Assembly: GCA_026874595.1 (NCBI GenBank)
Contig: CM049317.1
Coordinates: 14,498,882-14,562,881 of the forward strand
Direction: 5' to 3'
Source: Sipunculus nudus
Lineage: Eukaryota; Annelida; Sipuncula; Golfingiida; Sipunculidae
DNA: 64,000 nucleotides
Shown: positions 1-11,606 of the stretch, in pieces
Layout of the letters: each line of letters begins with the position of its first letter
Numbering within the stretch: the first letter of the stretch is position 1
Notes under the pieces: generated by a model
Told to the model about the DNA's origin: nothing
What the model saw: the letters and a program-made list of their open reading frames with translations, nothing else
The model's database searches: none
Position numbers and translations under genes: made by a program

Positions 1-269
1 AACAACTGGACCTAGAATCTTCTCTCTTGACATGCTGAGAGGCCCATGAAAAGTTTCCTTAAAAACTTGAAATTAGGTCTCTGTTACCCATAACCTCTGA
101 GCTATGGGGCTCCGAAGTACCCCCCAGAATAATGGAAAATTTGATACAAAAGCTCAAGTATCTGAACAATTATTATATTGATCACCATGATTCTTTGCAT
201 GGATATTGATCATGAAATGTTTCATCAGTTTCTGCATTCTGGTGGCGCCACCTGTATTTTTTCAATTTT
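1..269 (+). repeat. Family A internal unit, cut by window edge
   Basis: This stretch matches the internal units of the element that follows: it shares the blocks around GGACCTAGAATCTTCT, CCCATAACCTCTGAGCTATGG and GTACCCCCCAGAATAATG, and ends with GGTGGCGCCACCTG at about 240. It is probably the tail of another family A copy that begins left of the window. No coding potential is visible. Confidence 0.6.
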
Positions 270-1451
270 TAGCTTAGCTGACTGAAAGTCATCTGAGCTG
301 TAGGGATCACCTTTTGTCCGTCGTCCGTCCGGCCATCCAGGCGTCTGTCTGTTAACAGGGCACAAATCGTAACCGCTAGACCGGGAATCTTCTTACTTTA
401 AATCCTGGGAGGTCTATGGAAATTCTCCTTGTAAACCTGAAATTAGGTCACTGTGACCTATATTCTTTGAGCTATGGGGTTCTGAAGTACCCCCCAGAAT
501 AATGCAAAATTTAATACAAAAGCTCAAGTATCTGAACAACTAATGCATTAATCACCATGTTTTTTTGCATGGATATTGATCATGGAGTGTTTCATCAATT
601 TCTGGAGATTGGTGGCGCCACCTATATTTTTTTTATTTTTAATGATTTTTTTTCTCTACTTTTGTGATCTTTAAACATTTGGTCATCTGTAAACAGGGCA
701 CAAATCATAATGACTGGACCTAGAATCTTCTGTCCTCACCTCCAGGGAAGCCCATAAAAGGTCTACATGGAAACCCGAAATAAGGTCCCTGTTACCCATA
801 TTCTGTGAGCTATGGGGCTCTGAAGTTCCCCCAGAATAAAGATTTGGTCATATATTAACAGGGCACAAATCATAATGACTGGACCTAGAATCTTCTGTCC
901 TCACCTCCAGGGAAGCCCATAAAAGGTCTACATGGAAACCCGAAATAAGGTCCCTGTTACCCATATCCTTCATGCTCTGGGGCTCCGAAGTACTCCCCAG
1001 AATAAAGATTTGGTCATCTGTTGGTCATCTGTTAACAGAGCACAAATTATAATGACTTGACCTAGAATCCCCTGAAAAGTCTCCTTGTGCACCTGAAATT
1101 ACATCTCTGTTACCCATATCCTTCATCCTATGCGGCTTTGAAATACCCCCCAGAATAAACATTTGGATTTGTTAACAGGGCACAAATCATAATAACTGGA
1201 CCTAGAATTTTATTTTTTGACATGCTGGGAGACCCCTGAAAAGTCATCTTGTAAACCTTGTAAAATAGGTGTCTGTTACCCATATCCTTCATGCTACAGA
1301 GCTCCATAGTACCCCAATGAATATTGGATGATTTTATACAAAAGGTCAAGTTTGGAAAAAGTATTTCATTCAAATTTGACATTCAGATGATAAAATTACT
1401 TTTGTCAATGTCTTCCTGGTCAGCTGAGCGTCATGACCCCTGGGTCACTTG
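270..1451 (+). repeat. Family A element, short form
   Basis: The left end carries AGCTTAGCTGA followed by TCATCTGAGCT, an imperfect hairpin, then a GTCC-rich block (306-345). The right end carries CAGCTGAGCG and a degenerate form of the palindrome GACCCATGGGTC, then CTTGTTT. The inside is a series of diverged direct repeats of 150-370 bp starting with TTAACAGGGCACAAATC. No transposase is visible, so it looks non-autonomous. The hairpin ends without obvious target duplication could fit a Helentron-like or foldback element; class uncertain. Confidence 0.6.
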
Positions 1452-2868
1452 TTTAAAAATCAGGAAATATATTTACTCACCTAACATGAGAATTGCTGAA
1501 CCTAGAGACTTTTTTTCAGGAATATAACTTTATTTAATCAAGATTCAACTTTTTACCCAAAATTAGATCTGAATTTTGCAAATTTTTCAAGTTATTAGCA
1601 TAAATAAAAAATCAATACCTTAAATTTTGTCCAACTATGGCACTGTTGATTTAATTTTCCCAGCATATATGCATAAGGATTTAATCTTTTAAAATCTGAA
1701 CTTTCAAAAGAAATTGATTGGAATGAATAGCTTTTATTCATGTTTTCATACACCATGTCAAGTGTTCTTTACATCTAGCCCACCTAGTAGTACAGCCTTC
1801 ACTTGCATTATGTAACCCACCCCAGGCAGCTTACCTTAGCCCAGCTTGGCCACTACTAGCAGGCTTCCCCTGTGCCCTGCACTCACACCCCCCCCCCCTC
1901 CCCCAGCTGGTGCATAAACTAGATGAATGTTATAATTTTTCTGTATTTTATTTTATTCTTGGACATGCTACATTTTAGAGTTCGTATTGAACCACCAGGG
2001 TTACAATGATTAAAGTGTACATTTAATTGTGTCCACAAAGTGGTGTATTGCTGTGAAAGTGTGGATGTTCATGAGATAAGTAGTTCCTTACTTCAGAAGA
2101 GTAAAAACTTCACCAGGTGTGAAATTGACTATTAATTCCAGTAATTAATTAAAACTGGGATAGTAATTAGCACAATGATATTGTTTGTCCCTCATTCAAC
2201 CAACAGTGTGTATACTTTATTTGAAAAGATGTTTTATTTTATCAAATTTACTTTTATTTTATTTTGGTGAATAAAATTAAGCATGTCCTGAAAACTCCAA
2301 TGTGCAAAACTTTTTAATAGTGATTCAAGTAATATTCTTGTAGATGCCATGTTGTGGCATTATTTTCTTTTAAAATCAGTTTAAACATTTATGATTTAAA
2401 AATAATAAAATATATGTGTATGCATAATATGACCCAATGTTTTTTACTCAGTATATATAATGATTGCAACTTTTGCAACAATTCTAATATTTTAACTTAT
2501 ATTTTCAGGTTTTTTAATTAAAAATTTGTAAACCTGTAAATAAAAAAATGATTCAGATAAAAACTTCTTAATGGAAAAAGTGGATCTGCTAAAAAAAATA
2601 GGATTATATATAAACTTAAATGCATTATTCTCTTGAAAGTGAAGTAAAGGTATTAGTCCATTCTGTCCACTTGCCTGTCCATCTGTAAATTTTCGTATGC
2701 AACACAGTATCTCAAAACTTTTACTTTTTTTCTTCATGACAGTCTTGTCAGAGTATTAGTTTGCAATCATATATTTAGAACTTTACTATAACCAAGTAGG
2801 AGGGCCCCTTTCCTCTTAGCTTTTCATATTCTTATATAAATGAAAAACATTACAATAGAATATTTCTA
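1452..2868 (+). repeat. Family A element, long-body form, copy 1
   Basis: This segment is a near copy of 10026-10097 plus 11934-13365 (same order and orientation, with scattered substitutions and small indels), and a partial third copy is at 18000-18775. The right end seems displaced: similarity stops at about 2868 and the typical right terminus appears at 3491-3528. No long reading frame is shared among copies, so the body is probably non-coding. Confidence 0.75.
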
Positions 2869-3490
2869 CATCCACCTTCGTGCTGCCCTCACTTTTCCCT
2901 TCTCCGAACCCCATCCCAAAGTCAGCCTCAGTAAGCAAGAACAAGATGAATCAGATATATTCATACTTTAATATATTGTATAACTATTCGTCCATAGGTA
3001 CTTATGTACATGCCAGAAATTATGTCAATATTGTGTAATATGTAGACATAGTGGGCATGACATAGTGGGCATCACAATAATGTACCTTGTCAAGACTAAA
3101 GAGATATTGTGTCATACAGTCACATATTCATAAATCACTTCATCAGCATAGTTAATCATAACATCATATCTGTCAAATTGAACGCTTGCAGACTACCATA
3201 CACTTTAGATCCTTCAACAAATAGCCTTATCATCATTCTACTACTGAGCACTTATTACTGCTGTCATTGCATTCATATTTGCTCAAATATATCACAATTT
3301 TCAACCCCTCCTAAATAAATAAAAAATGAACCACTTTATTTGACTCTTAATCCATCAGTCAGGTAATTTCATTTATCATTTACTCACATATTACATTACA
3401 TTCCTTTATAATAGCCAACATGTACATGATATTCATAAGCTTTATCGACTCGATATGGTATCACAGTGGAGAAACATTTATAGTCCAATC
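2869..3490. other. Unassigned insertion inside family A copy 1
   Basis: This sequence separates the body of the family A copy from its right terminus and is absent at the equivalent place in the copy ending at 13431. It is AT-rich, with only short open frames that have no recognisable domain. It may be another insertion; no terminal repeats were identified. Confidence 0.4.
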
Positions 3491-3528
3491 ACGATCAGCT
3501 GAGCGCTATGACCCATGGGTCCCTTGTT
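3491..3528 (+). repeat. Right terminus of family A
   Basis: It contains CAGCTGAGCGCTATGACCCA followed by TGGGTCCCTTGTTT, with the perfect 12-bp palindrome GACCCATGGGTC. The same terminus is seen at 13398-13431 and, degenerated, at 1421-1451, 18745-18778 and (inverted) 43375-43410. Confidence 0.7.
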
Positions 3529-3529
3529 T

Positions 3530-4939
3530 ATCGGGTTCCGCCACCGCAGTATATGTTTCCAGAGAACTCCTCTGGGACTACTGGACTGATTTTTCCGAAA
3601 CTTACAACAATTATTTGGTCACATGTGAACTGGTGCCTAACCAATTGGCATTGACCTCTGACCTTTCCTCTCTACCCAGCATCCATTTGCGGTTTGTTTC
3701 CACACATAAACCCACATATCTCAGGAACCGTTTGACCAATAAGGAAAAAATATTTGTACAAATAAAGCCCTTGGATAGCTTTATAACATACACAAAAATG
3801 GTGGCGCCACCTGAAACCATGTTTGCACAGTGTCCATCTGTTCATCTGCCTTGGGTTAAAATCACCCATATCTCTGCAGTGGTTTGACTAATTCACGTGA
3901 AATTCGACATGCGTATACATCCTGGATAGCTTTCTTGATTTTATGACAGGTCGTGCCACCTACATTCATGTTCACGCTGCATCCATGCTTATATCTCTGG
4001 ACTGGTTTGATGTATCTTCCTGAAATGTGCATGTGTATAGATCTAACATAGCTCTTTATCATACGCAAAACTGGTGGTGCCACCTGCAACCATTTTTGTA
4101 CAGCATCTGTCTGTTTATCTGCCATGAGATAAAATCACTCATATCTTGGCAGTGGTTTGACATATCTGCCTAAAATTTTGCAGATTTATACATCCTGGAC
4201 TGGTTTCTTGATTTAATGACAGGTGGCCCCACCTACATTCTAGTTTACGCTGCAGACATCCAAGCTCATATCTCGGGAAACGTTTGACCGATTGGGCAAC
4301 AATTTTGCATGTGTATAGATCGCACATAGCTCTTTATCATACACAAAACTGGTGGCGTCACCTGCAACCATTTTTGCACAGCATCCGTCTGTTTGTCTGC
4401 TGTGGGATAAAATCACTCATATCTCAGCAATGGTTTGACATATCTGCCTAACATTTTGCAGGTCTATACATCCTGGACAGCTTTCTTGATTTTATGACAG
4501 GTGGCGCCATCTACATTCCAGTTTATGCTGCAGACATCCAAGCTCATATCTCTGGAAGCCATTGAATGATTGGGCCAAAATTTGCATGTGTATAGATCTC
4601 ACATAGCTCTTTATCATTCACTAAACTGGAGGGACCACGTGCAATCATTTTTGCACAGGCAGGTATGTTTTTCTGCCGTGAGCTAAAATCACTCATATCT
4701 CAGTAGTGGTTTGACTTATCTGCCTAAAATTTTGCATGTTTATACATCTTGTATAGCTTTCTAGATTTTTTTGGCAGGTGGCGCCACCTACATACATTTT
4801 TTGGCTGCAGACATCCATGCTAATATGCAACACACCTCACTCTGTTTCCCCTTGCCACTCAATCTATGCCTCGCTTCATCCGTTCCACTCTTGATTTTGG
4901 CGGATACACGTAGTCGCTTGTCGACTACCTGTATTCTAG
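3530..4939 (+). mobile_element. Non-autonomous Helitron-like element B1
   Basis: The head has a CCGCC-rich block and, at about 3617, TCACATGTGAACTG. The body is a series of roughly 140-bp units, each centred on GGTGGCGCCACC or a variant (about 3800, 3948, 4070, 4208, 4350, 4500, 4779). The 3' end has a 6-bp-stem hairpin, TAGTCG-CTTGT-CGACTA (4911-4927), 8 bases before CTAG (4936-4939). A hairpin just upstream of CTRR is the known Helitron 3' signature. The tandem core resembles the pearl/HINE type of bivalve element. No Rep/helicase frame is seen. Confidence 0.6.
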
Positions 4940-5090
4940 TTAATGCATGAATTGTCATGAAACTTGCCTTAAATATTAACCATGACTAGTTTTGTCAGTA
5001 CCCCAAAAGTGGTGGCGCCACCCTTATTTTTTCCAATTTTTACAAATATTTTTTTCGCTATAAAATGACAACAATTAGTTTCTCAGCTAT
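4940..5090 (+). repeat. Family A unit fragment
   Basis: It contains GTGGTGGCGCCACC (about 5010) followed by a T-rich stretch like those at 240-270 and 610-650. Probably a scrap of a short-form family A unit. Confidence 0.4.
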
Positions 5091-6175
5091 GATTCCATCT
5101 AGTGTTCCAAAACCTGGTGTGTTTATTGATTACAAGTGGATGCCCTATAGTAATCACCCTCTCTTTCTGTTTTTTCATCTCTCTGTCTGTCTGTCAATCC
5201 GTCCATCCACACAAACTCCAGGTTGGATTGACATATGGATTTAAGACATTACTTACATATGGCCCACCACTAAAGAACCTGTATGATTTTTGGGTCATGA
5301 GGTCAAAGGTCAAGGTCACAAGACTCACATATTTAAAAAGATTATGGCTGCATTTTAAGCCATGCTTTTCATCCCAAACTTTCCATCTTGCACATTTAGC
5401 TGACTTGCCAGTATAGGGAGAGCATAAATGAATTTGGGGTCACAAGGTCAAAGGTCACAGGGGCCATCTGTTCACAAATTAGTTTCCAGATGATAACTCC
5501 AGTTTAGTCTGGCATATTGGTTTCAAACTTAAACTTATATATGGCTCTGAAGAACCCTGCCGGTTTTAGGGTCCAAAAATCAAAAGTCAAGGTCATAGGA
5601 CCCATTTCTTAAAAAGGAATGAGTATGCATTTCAAGCCAAACTTTCCATCACAAACCTTCCATCTTCAAGATATTACTCTCCTGCCAATAGGGGAAGATT
5701 CTTTTTGATTTGGTGTCATAGGGTCAAAGGTCAAGGTCACAGGGCCCATCCATTCACAAACTAGTTTATGGATGATAATTCTGCTTTGGCTAGACAGATT
5801 TGCTTCAAACTTGATTTATTAATGACCCACCACTAATGTAAAAAACTTTTTGATTTTCAGAGTCCAGAGGTCAAAGGTGAAGGTCACAGAAGCCATATCT
5901 TTAAAATATTTGTGGAAGCAATGATAATCAAACTTTCATCCCAAACTCTCAATCTTTCACACATTGCTTACTTGCCCAAAGTGGAAGAAATCTGTAGATT
6001 TTGAGGTTACCTGGTCAGAGGTCAAGATCACTTGACCGGCAATTTTTAGAAGATTGTTACAATAGTCTAAATGATGCAAGTTCAAGGATAATAAGTTCTC
6101 AGATTTTTTGGTCACAAGGTCATTGGTTAGGGTCACAGGACTGTCTTTCATAAAAATTTCTTTAAAAATATCCTT
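5091..6175 (+). repeat. ~145-bp tandem array with AGGTCA half sites
   Basis: A CTGTCTGTCTG/GTCCATCC block (5183-5212) is followed by about six diverged units of roughly 145 bp. Each contains GGTCAAAGGTCAAGGTCACA or a decayed form (about 5300, 5445, 5577, 5721, 5868, 6012). Short open frames inside are not conserved between units. The layout (GTCC block, then tandem units) parallels the other tandem-unit families in the window, so this is probably another non-autonomous element. Ends were not located. Confidence 0.6.
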
Positions 6176-6390
6176 ATAAACAAAAACAGCTGAGAGTTGA
6201 GACCCTAGTTAATTACAGATCCTGACTTCTTAATGTTTTATATAGTCTTGTCTTCAAAGAATTGTGAGGTGTTTTAAAAAAATATTGTATGAACATATAA
6301 AAATAAAAATTGAAGCATTTAGCTCAGTTTTCAGTGGGACTTTAATCTTAATCTTTAATGATTCTGGTGAAATTTAGTCAGGGTCTTTCA

Positions 6391-6883
6391 TTAAAGGGGC
6401 CAAATCACCTATAAAGTATGTTGAATTAACACTTAAAATAGTTTCTTCCCTTTAAAATAAATCTGTACCTGCCAAAATATTGTCTTGAAACTGTTTGCTT
6501 TCTAAACAAGTGTTAAAAACAGTGGCCCAGGCGCCATCATAGGTGTAAACATAAACATAGCATGTGGGCTGTGTGCATAGCAGAGCCATAACACGTGTCA
6601 ATCAGGAAATGCCCTGACTGACTTGGCCCAAAAAATAGAATACATGTTCCGTTGACTAAATGACCACTTGTTGCAGCTCACAATCGGACGTCGGTCACGC
6701 CGCCTTATGGTAAACAGACACACGTGGACTGTGTTTACCAACATGCAGGTGTTAAACAGTAGTATGAGAGGTACTGGGACTGTGTGCCAGAGCAGTTTTG
6801 CTGGGACACTCATGTATAAATCAATACTGAGCTGATAGTGAGAAAGAACAGGCATAACATTGCCCCTGATTATGTCCCTTTAA
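6391..6883. mobile_element. MITE with TTAA target duplication
   Basis: The segment is flanked by TTAA (6391-6394 and 6880-6883). Inside these, the ends are inverted: AGGGGCCAAATCACC on the left and the complement of CCTGATTATGTCCCT on the right. TTAA flanks are typical of piggyBac-type elements; the short TIR alone does not prove the superfamily. Related sequence with the segments CACGTGGACTGTTTAC and GTGTTAAACAAG occurs at about 40130-40200. Confidence 0.55.
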
Positions 6884-7585
6884 CTAATAAATGTCAAGTT
6901 TTATGAGAAAAAAAACTTGCTTAATCTTGCATAACTGGGAAACCCGGTTAATACGGTCGAAATGGCCGAAACTGCAAGTACAATGGCAATGGGTCTCGAA
7001 ACAGTGTCGTTCACAAGATCGAGTTCGGCTCTCGAATGGTATGGCTGGGTCTCCGCTGCTGGGATCGGTGGAAGGAATGCAGGTTGCTTCTGCCTTTGTG
7101 CCTGTGGATGCTGTAGCTTTCTAAAAAGGTCACCGGCTTGGGATGTACCATGGGGGCCTCTCGCGGCTCTGCTTGGCTTGGTGTGGCATGGCGTCTGTTG
7201 GCTCAGAGAATGTGCTTAAGGAGCGCACAGGGCTGTGGTCTTGACCACAGCAACCTGTAGCTGCTCGTTGAGCGTAAACTTCTTCCAGTCAAGTCAACAA
7301 TTGTCTTTGAACCTGCCATGCATCCTGGTTCACAGCAATTGTAGACTCATACTTTTTTCAATTTTCGCATTAATTGATTCATGGCTAATAATATTATTAG
7401 CAAATATAAATGTGGGGAAGTTCAGTTATGACAGTTATAATAACTGTCTGGCTGAATCAGACTTGATAGACAAACAGGCCTCTGGTGAACCACACTTCTT
7501 TTTTTTTCCTCCATCTAAATTAGAAAGTGCATTGACAATATCCTAGTCCAGAACTGGGCCTCACAAACACAAACCTGCCCTGCCA
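6884..7585. other. Unassigned intergenic sequence
   Basis: A GC-richer patch (6955-7225) has overlapping short open frames on the + strand but no recognisable domain, start context or splice pattern. The rest is ordinary AT-rich DNA. Confidence 0.4.
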
Positions 7586-7633
7586 ACTACCCCAGCCCCC
7601 CCCCCCCCCCAAAAAAAAAAAAAAAAAAAAAAA
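7586..7633. repeat. Poly(C)/poly(A) tract
   Basis: A run of C is followed directly by a run of more than 20 A. It could be a retroposon tail or simple slippage; no retroposon body was recognised upstream. Confidence 0.8.
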
Positions 7634-8050
7634 CTTCTGGCCCATCAGCATCCAGCACAAAGTGACACATCTGGTTCTACTGGCTGTCAGATCAGACTGG
7701 ATGGCTTAAAATCCCAGTTAAATGCTTAAATTCCAGTCCCAGCATCAGTAAATTTTACATCAGAATTATGAAATATAACATTTTACACCTTCAGGCAGCG
7801 ATATTATGATAATGACAGTGATATCATGCTTGTTCCTAGTGAGAATATCAATGACTCACTAATTATGTACATGAAAGTGATGCTTACATCACCACTAAGG
7901 TACAGGTCTTAGGATTAAGGTGTATTTTTTGTTGAGGGACAAGCATGATATCACTGGGAGAAGGTAAAGATTACTACATTTCATAATTTTCTACATAAAA
8001 TATACAGTTGATGGGACTGGGAATTTGACCGGGACAGACCTTCCGGAAAG
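7634..8050. other. Unassigned sequence left of minisatellite
   Basis: Nothing recognisable is seen here apart from short direct echoes of ATATCATG(C)TTG near 7830 and 7945. Confidence 0.4.
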
Positions 8051-9175
8051 AATGGTATGTGTGACAGTCATGCTGGCCATGGTATGGGTGACAGTCATGC
8101 TGGCCATGGTATGGGTGACAGTCATGCTGGCCATGGTATGGGTGACAGTCATGCTGGCAATGGTATGGGTGACAGTCATGCTGGCCATGGTATGTGTGAC
8201 AGTCATGCTGGCCATGGTATGGGTGACAGTCATGCTGGCCATGGTATGTGTGACAGTCATGCTGGTCATGGTATGGGTGACAGTCATGCTGGCCATGGTA
8301 TGGGTGACAGTCATGCTGGCCATGGTATGTGTGATAGTCATGCTGGCCATGGTATGTGGGACAGTCATGCTGGCCATGGTATGGGTGACAGTCATGCTGG
8401 CCATGGTATGTGTGATAGTCATGCTGGCCATGGTATGTGGGACAGTCATGCTGGCCATGGTATGGGTGACAGTCATGCTGGCCATGGTATGTGTGACAGT
8501 CATGCTGGCCATGGTATGGGGACAGTCATGCTGGCCATGGTATGTGTGACATGCTTGCCATGGTATGGGTGACAGTCATGCTGGCCATGGTATGGGTGAC
8601 AGTCATGCTGGCCATGGTAAGGGTGACAGTCATGCTGGCCATGGTATGGGGGACAGTCATGCTGGCCATGGTATGGGTGACAGTCATGCTGGCCATGGTA
8701 TGTGTGACAGTCTTGCTGGCCATGGTATGGGTGGCAGTCATGCTGGCCATGGTATGGGTGACAGTCATGCTGGCCATGGTATGGGTGACAGTCATGCTGG
8801 CCATGGTATGGGTGACAGTCATGCTGGCCATGGTATGGGTGACATGCTTGCCATGGTATGGGTGACAGTCATGCTGGCCATGGTATGGGGATAGTCATGC
8901 TGGCCATGGTATGTGTGACATGCTTGCCATGGTATGGGTGACAGTCATGCTGGCCATGGTATGGGTGACAGTCATGCTGGCCATGGTAAGGGTGACAGTC
9001 ATGCTGGCCATGGTATGGGGGACAGTCATGCTGGCCATGGTATGGGTGACAGTCATGCTGGCCATGGTATGTGTGACAGTCTTGCTGGCCATGGTATGGG
9101 TGGCAGTCATGCTGGCCATGGTATGTGTGACAGTCATGCTGGCCATGGTATGTGTGACAGTCATGCTGGATGCTG
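8051..9175. repeat. 27-bp minisatellite array
   Basis: About 41 copies of a 27-bp unit, consensus GGTATGGGTGACAGTCATGC plus TGGCCAT, run head to tail. Units vary at a few positions (GGG/GTG, GACAG/GATAG, TATGG/TAAGG) and some are 18 bp short versions (around 8548, 8842, 8917). Blocks recur with a 369-bp higher-order period (for example 8548 and 8917). Because 27 is divisible by three and the unit has no stop, all + frames are open; one reads MGDSHAGHG per unit and the - strand reads HTMASMTVT. No splice-linked gene body was found around it, so coding is unproven. Confidence 0.95.
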
Positions 9176-9621
9176 ATGGCCAGGGAAGTGTTTGCGAGCC
9201 CATCAGTTCCCATATTGTCTGTAGCTGTAGCTTCTGACCACATCACACGGTCATCATTTGCAGACTTGCATGCTTGACAAGCATGCTTGACAAGAATTTG
9301 ACTAACATTGTGGATTCTCTAGAGACAGGATACAACTTAAATATTTTGATGGATTCTGTTATAAGTGGCCAATTTAAAATTGACCACCTCTCTGCCATGG
9401 TTAAGCTCAACTGACTATAAGTCATCTGAGCTAAAGTCATTGTCCTTTGTCTGTCATCCATCTGTCCGGCCATCCGTCCGTTAACAGGGCATATTTTTAA
9501 ACCCGTTGGACCTACAAATCAAAAATTTTGCATTCAGAGAGATGCAGAAATTGCCCAGAGAGATGATATTAAAAAAAAAATCAGCAGCCTTCCCAGGAAA
9601 AAGAAGTTCTTAATTTTAATT
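9176..9621 (+). repeat. Flank and truncated family A left end
   Basis: From about 9405 the sequence AGCTCAACTGA...TCATCTGAGCT followed by a GTCC block (9447-9480) and TTAACAGGGC matches the family A left end. It breaks off at about 9530, shortly before a second left end at 9622. 9176-9404 shows nothing recognisable. Confidence 0.5.
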
Positions 9622-10906
9622 TTTAGCTCAGCTGACTTTAAGTCATCTGAGCTATAGTCGTGGTCCATTGTCCGTCGTCCGTCCGGCTGTCGGGCTGTCC
9701 GTCCTTTAACAGGGCACGTTTTGAAACCGTTGGACCTACAATTCCAAAATTTTGCATACCATTAGATGTCCCCAAAATCTCCTACCATACGGAAAATTTG
9801 GTCATTAGGACTTGGTTCCTTTGAGATATTAAGGAAAAACCTCCGTTTTCCATAAAAAAAAACCATTGTTACACTTCAAGGCTGCCTAATATCAAAACCA
9901 CTGATCTGTTTTTGATCATATTTAGTATTCATATTCTTCCATACATTTTCTATGAACATACAAAAGATTAGATCAGTGTTGGGTATTATTTTGAAGTTAT
10001 GGGCCAAAATATAATGCAATTTTTAAAAAAATCAGGAAATATATTTACTCACCTTACATGAAAATTGCTGAAGCTAGAGACTTTTTTCAGGAATATACCG
10101 TAAAATCTGTGAAATTTCGTACCTCAATGAATTTCGTACACGGTCTTTCTTCAGTAATCATAATTATTAAAATGACATGTTAAATTTCGAACTGCCGATG
10201 GTCTGTTATGCCATATTTGGCGTTAGCAAGACTGCCGTGAATGTAACACTGACGTAACCTCACCCTATTATCAGGTTTTGAACAAGCCTACCGGTCCGAT
10301 CGATGTGAATGCCATGCTATTGATAATTAATATGAATTATAGCCCTAGCACCCGTCCTCTCTTACTACGCTACGCTGTGCGAGAGCCCTAGAAGATTACT
10401 TGAGGAAACTGGAGACATTCCACATGACAATTAAATTCTTATATTTTGTCTTAAAATGTCGTATTCGTTAAGAAATAAAGATATTCTTATCAAATACGCA
10501 TATAACATACCACTTAGACAGTTTTTATCCACTTTAAATGTTGATTAGAAGAATATGTATTATCCTAATAAACGGTGATACACGGGGAACGATGTCTGCT
10601 CTGGCCGGCAGCCGCCTGTGTAACCAGTGGTAACGGGCCGTGTTGGCTCAGCGAGCAAAGGTCACACAGTTCATTGTTTCAGATTCTGAGAATGTTTCAA
10701 GCGCCAGCGTTGCAAAGTTTTAAAAGTGAGTCTTGTTTACATACTAAAACATAATATTTAGCTGAATTTCTTGGTCATTCGAATAAAGTACTATATCTCC
10801 CTTAGATTACTTAAAGTTTCCTTGTCATAAACGTACTATTTGATTTTACACGATTTTTTTTTTCCGCCAAGGGTTTGAAGTTCACCAGTTTACTCTGAAG
10901 CTTTTT

Positions 10907-10942
10907 ATGCGGCGGTATCCAGGGTCCTGAATACCGCCGCAT
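10907..10942. other. Perfect GC-rich hairpin inside transposon
   Basis: ATGCGGCGGTAT (10907-10918) and ATACCGCCGCAT (10931-10942) form a perfect 12-bp stem. The 12-base loop can add a further CAGG/CCTG stem. The GC content contrasts with its AT-rich surroundings. Confidence 0.8.
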
Positions 10943-11089
10943 TTAATGCAGTTATATGAATTATATCTACATCATACAGAATGTAATTTGACTGAAAACT
11001 AAGATTTTTGTTTCCAGCGACAATAAAAAAAAACTTAAAATATCTCGAATGTGAGTTGCTTTATTGTCCGGGATGCGAGCGACGCGCAG

Positions 11090-11606
11090 TGAACAACTGG
11101 CAGACGTCCATTAAGTTTGACGGAGGTTGGAAATCGGATATTGGATAATCAGGATTAACTCCGTTTATGATCTGAAGACAACTAGCTTTACGTGCACCGT
11201 AAAGGGGGATTTCCATGTGTAAGCCAAATTGGTCTCTTTCAAGCAAACTCAGCGCTCCGATGTGTATGTAATGCCAATGTTGATCAGTTTGAAAATTAAT
11301 GCCAATTTCCATTAAAACATTTACAATAAATATCTTGAATGTCACACAAGAACGACTCAGTTTCGAGTACCCAGGCTCCGTATCGCCCAACAAATAAGGT
11401 CACACGAGGTCAAACGGTACGTACATCAAAGCGCTGGCAGACGTTCATGAAGTTTAACAGAGGTTGGATATTTGATATTGGATAATCAGGATCAATTAAC
11501 TCTTTAAGTGATCTAAAGACCTCTAGCTTTTTGTGCACTGTTAGTGGGGATTTCCATGCGTAAGCCATCTGAAAAATTATCTCTCCGGGCAAAGCCCCGG
11601 ATGTCA
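11090..11606 (-). pseudogene. Duplicated unrecognised coding-like segment in transposon
   Basis: Two diverged direct copies (about 11090-11240 and 11425-11575) translate on the - strand into similar peptides sharing the core NPDYPIS/DPDYPIS, then a short spacer and FMNVCQRF/LMDVCQLF. Both copies keep that frame open over about 50 residues although they differ in DNA. The family is not recognised. It may be a captured host exon or a relic of the element's own gene; coding status is uncertain. Confidence 0.3.

Noticed and set aside
8051-9175. CRISPR-like regular repetition
   Set aside because: Units are contiguous with no unique spacers, and the window is eukaryotic.
8025-9246. Long open frames of 80-174 residues on both strands across the 27-bp repeats
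   Set aside because: The unit length is a multiple of three without stops, so frames stay open automatically. No start context, splice sites or downstream domain supports a gene. A copper-transporter-like Met/His tail was considered, but no transmembrane region follows.
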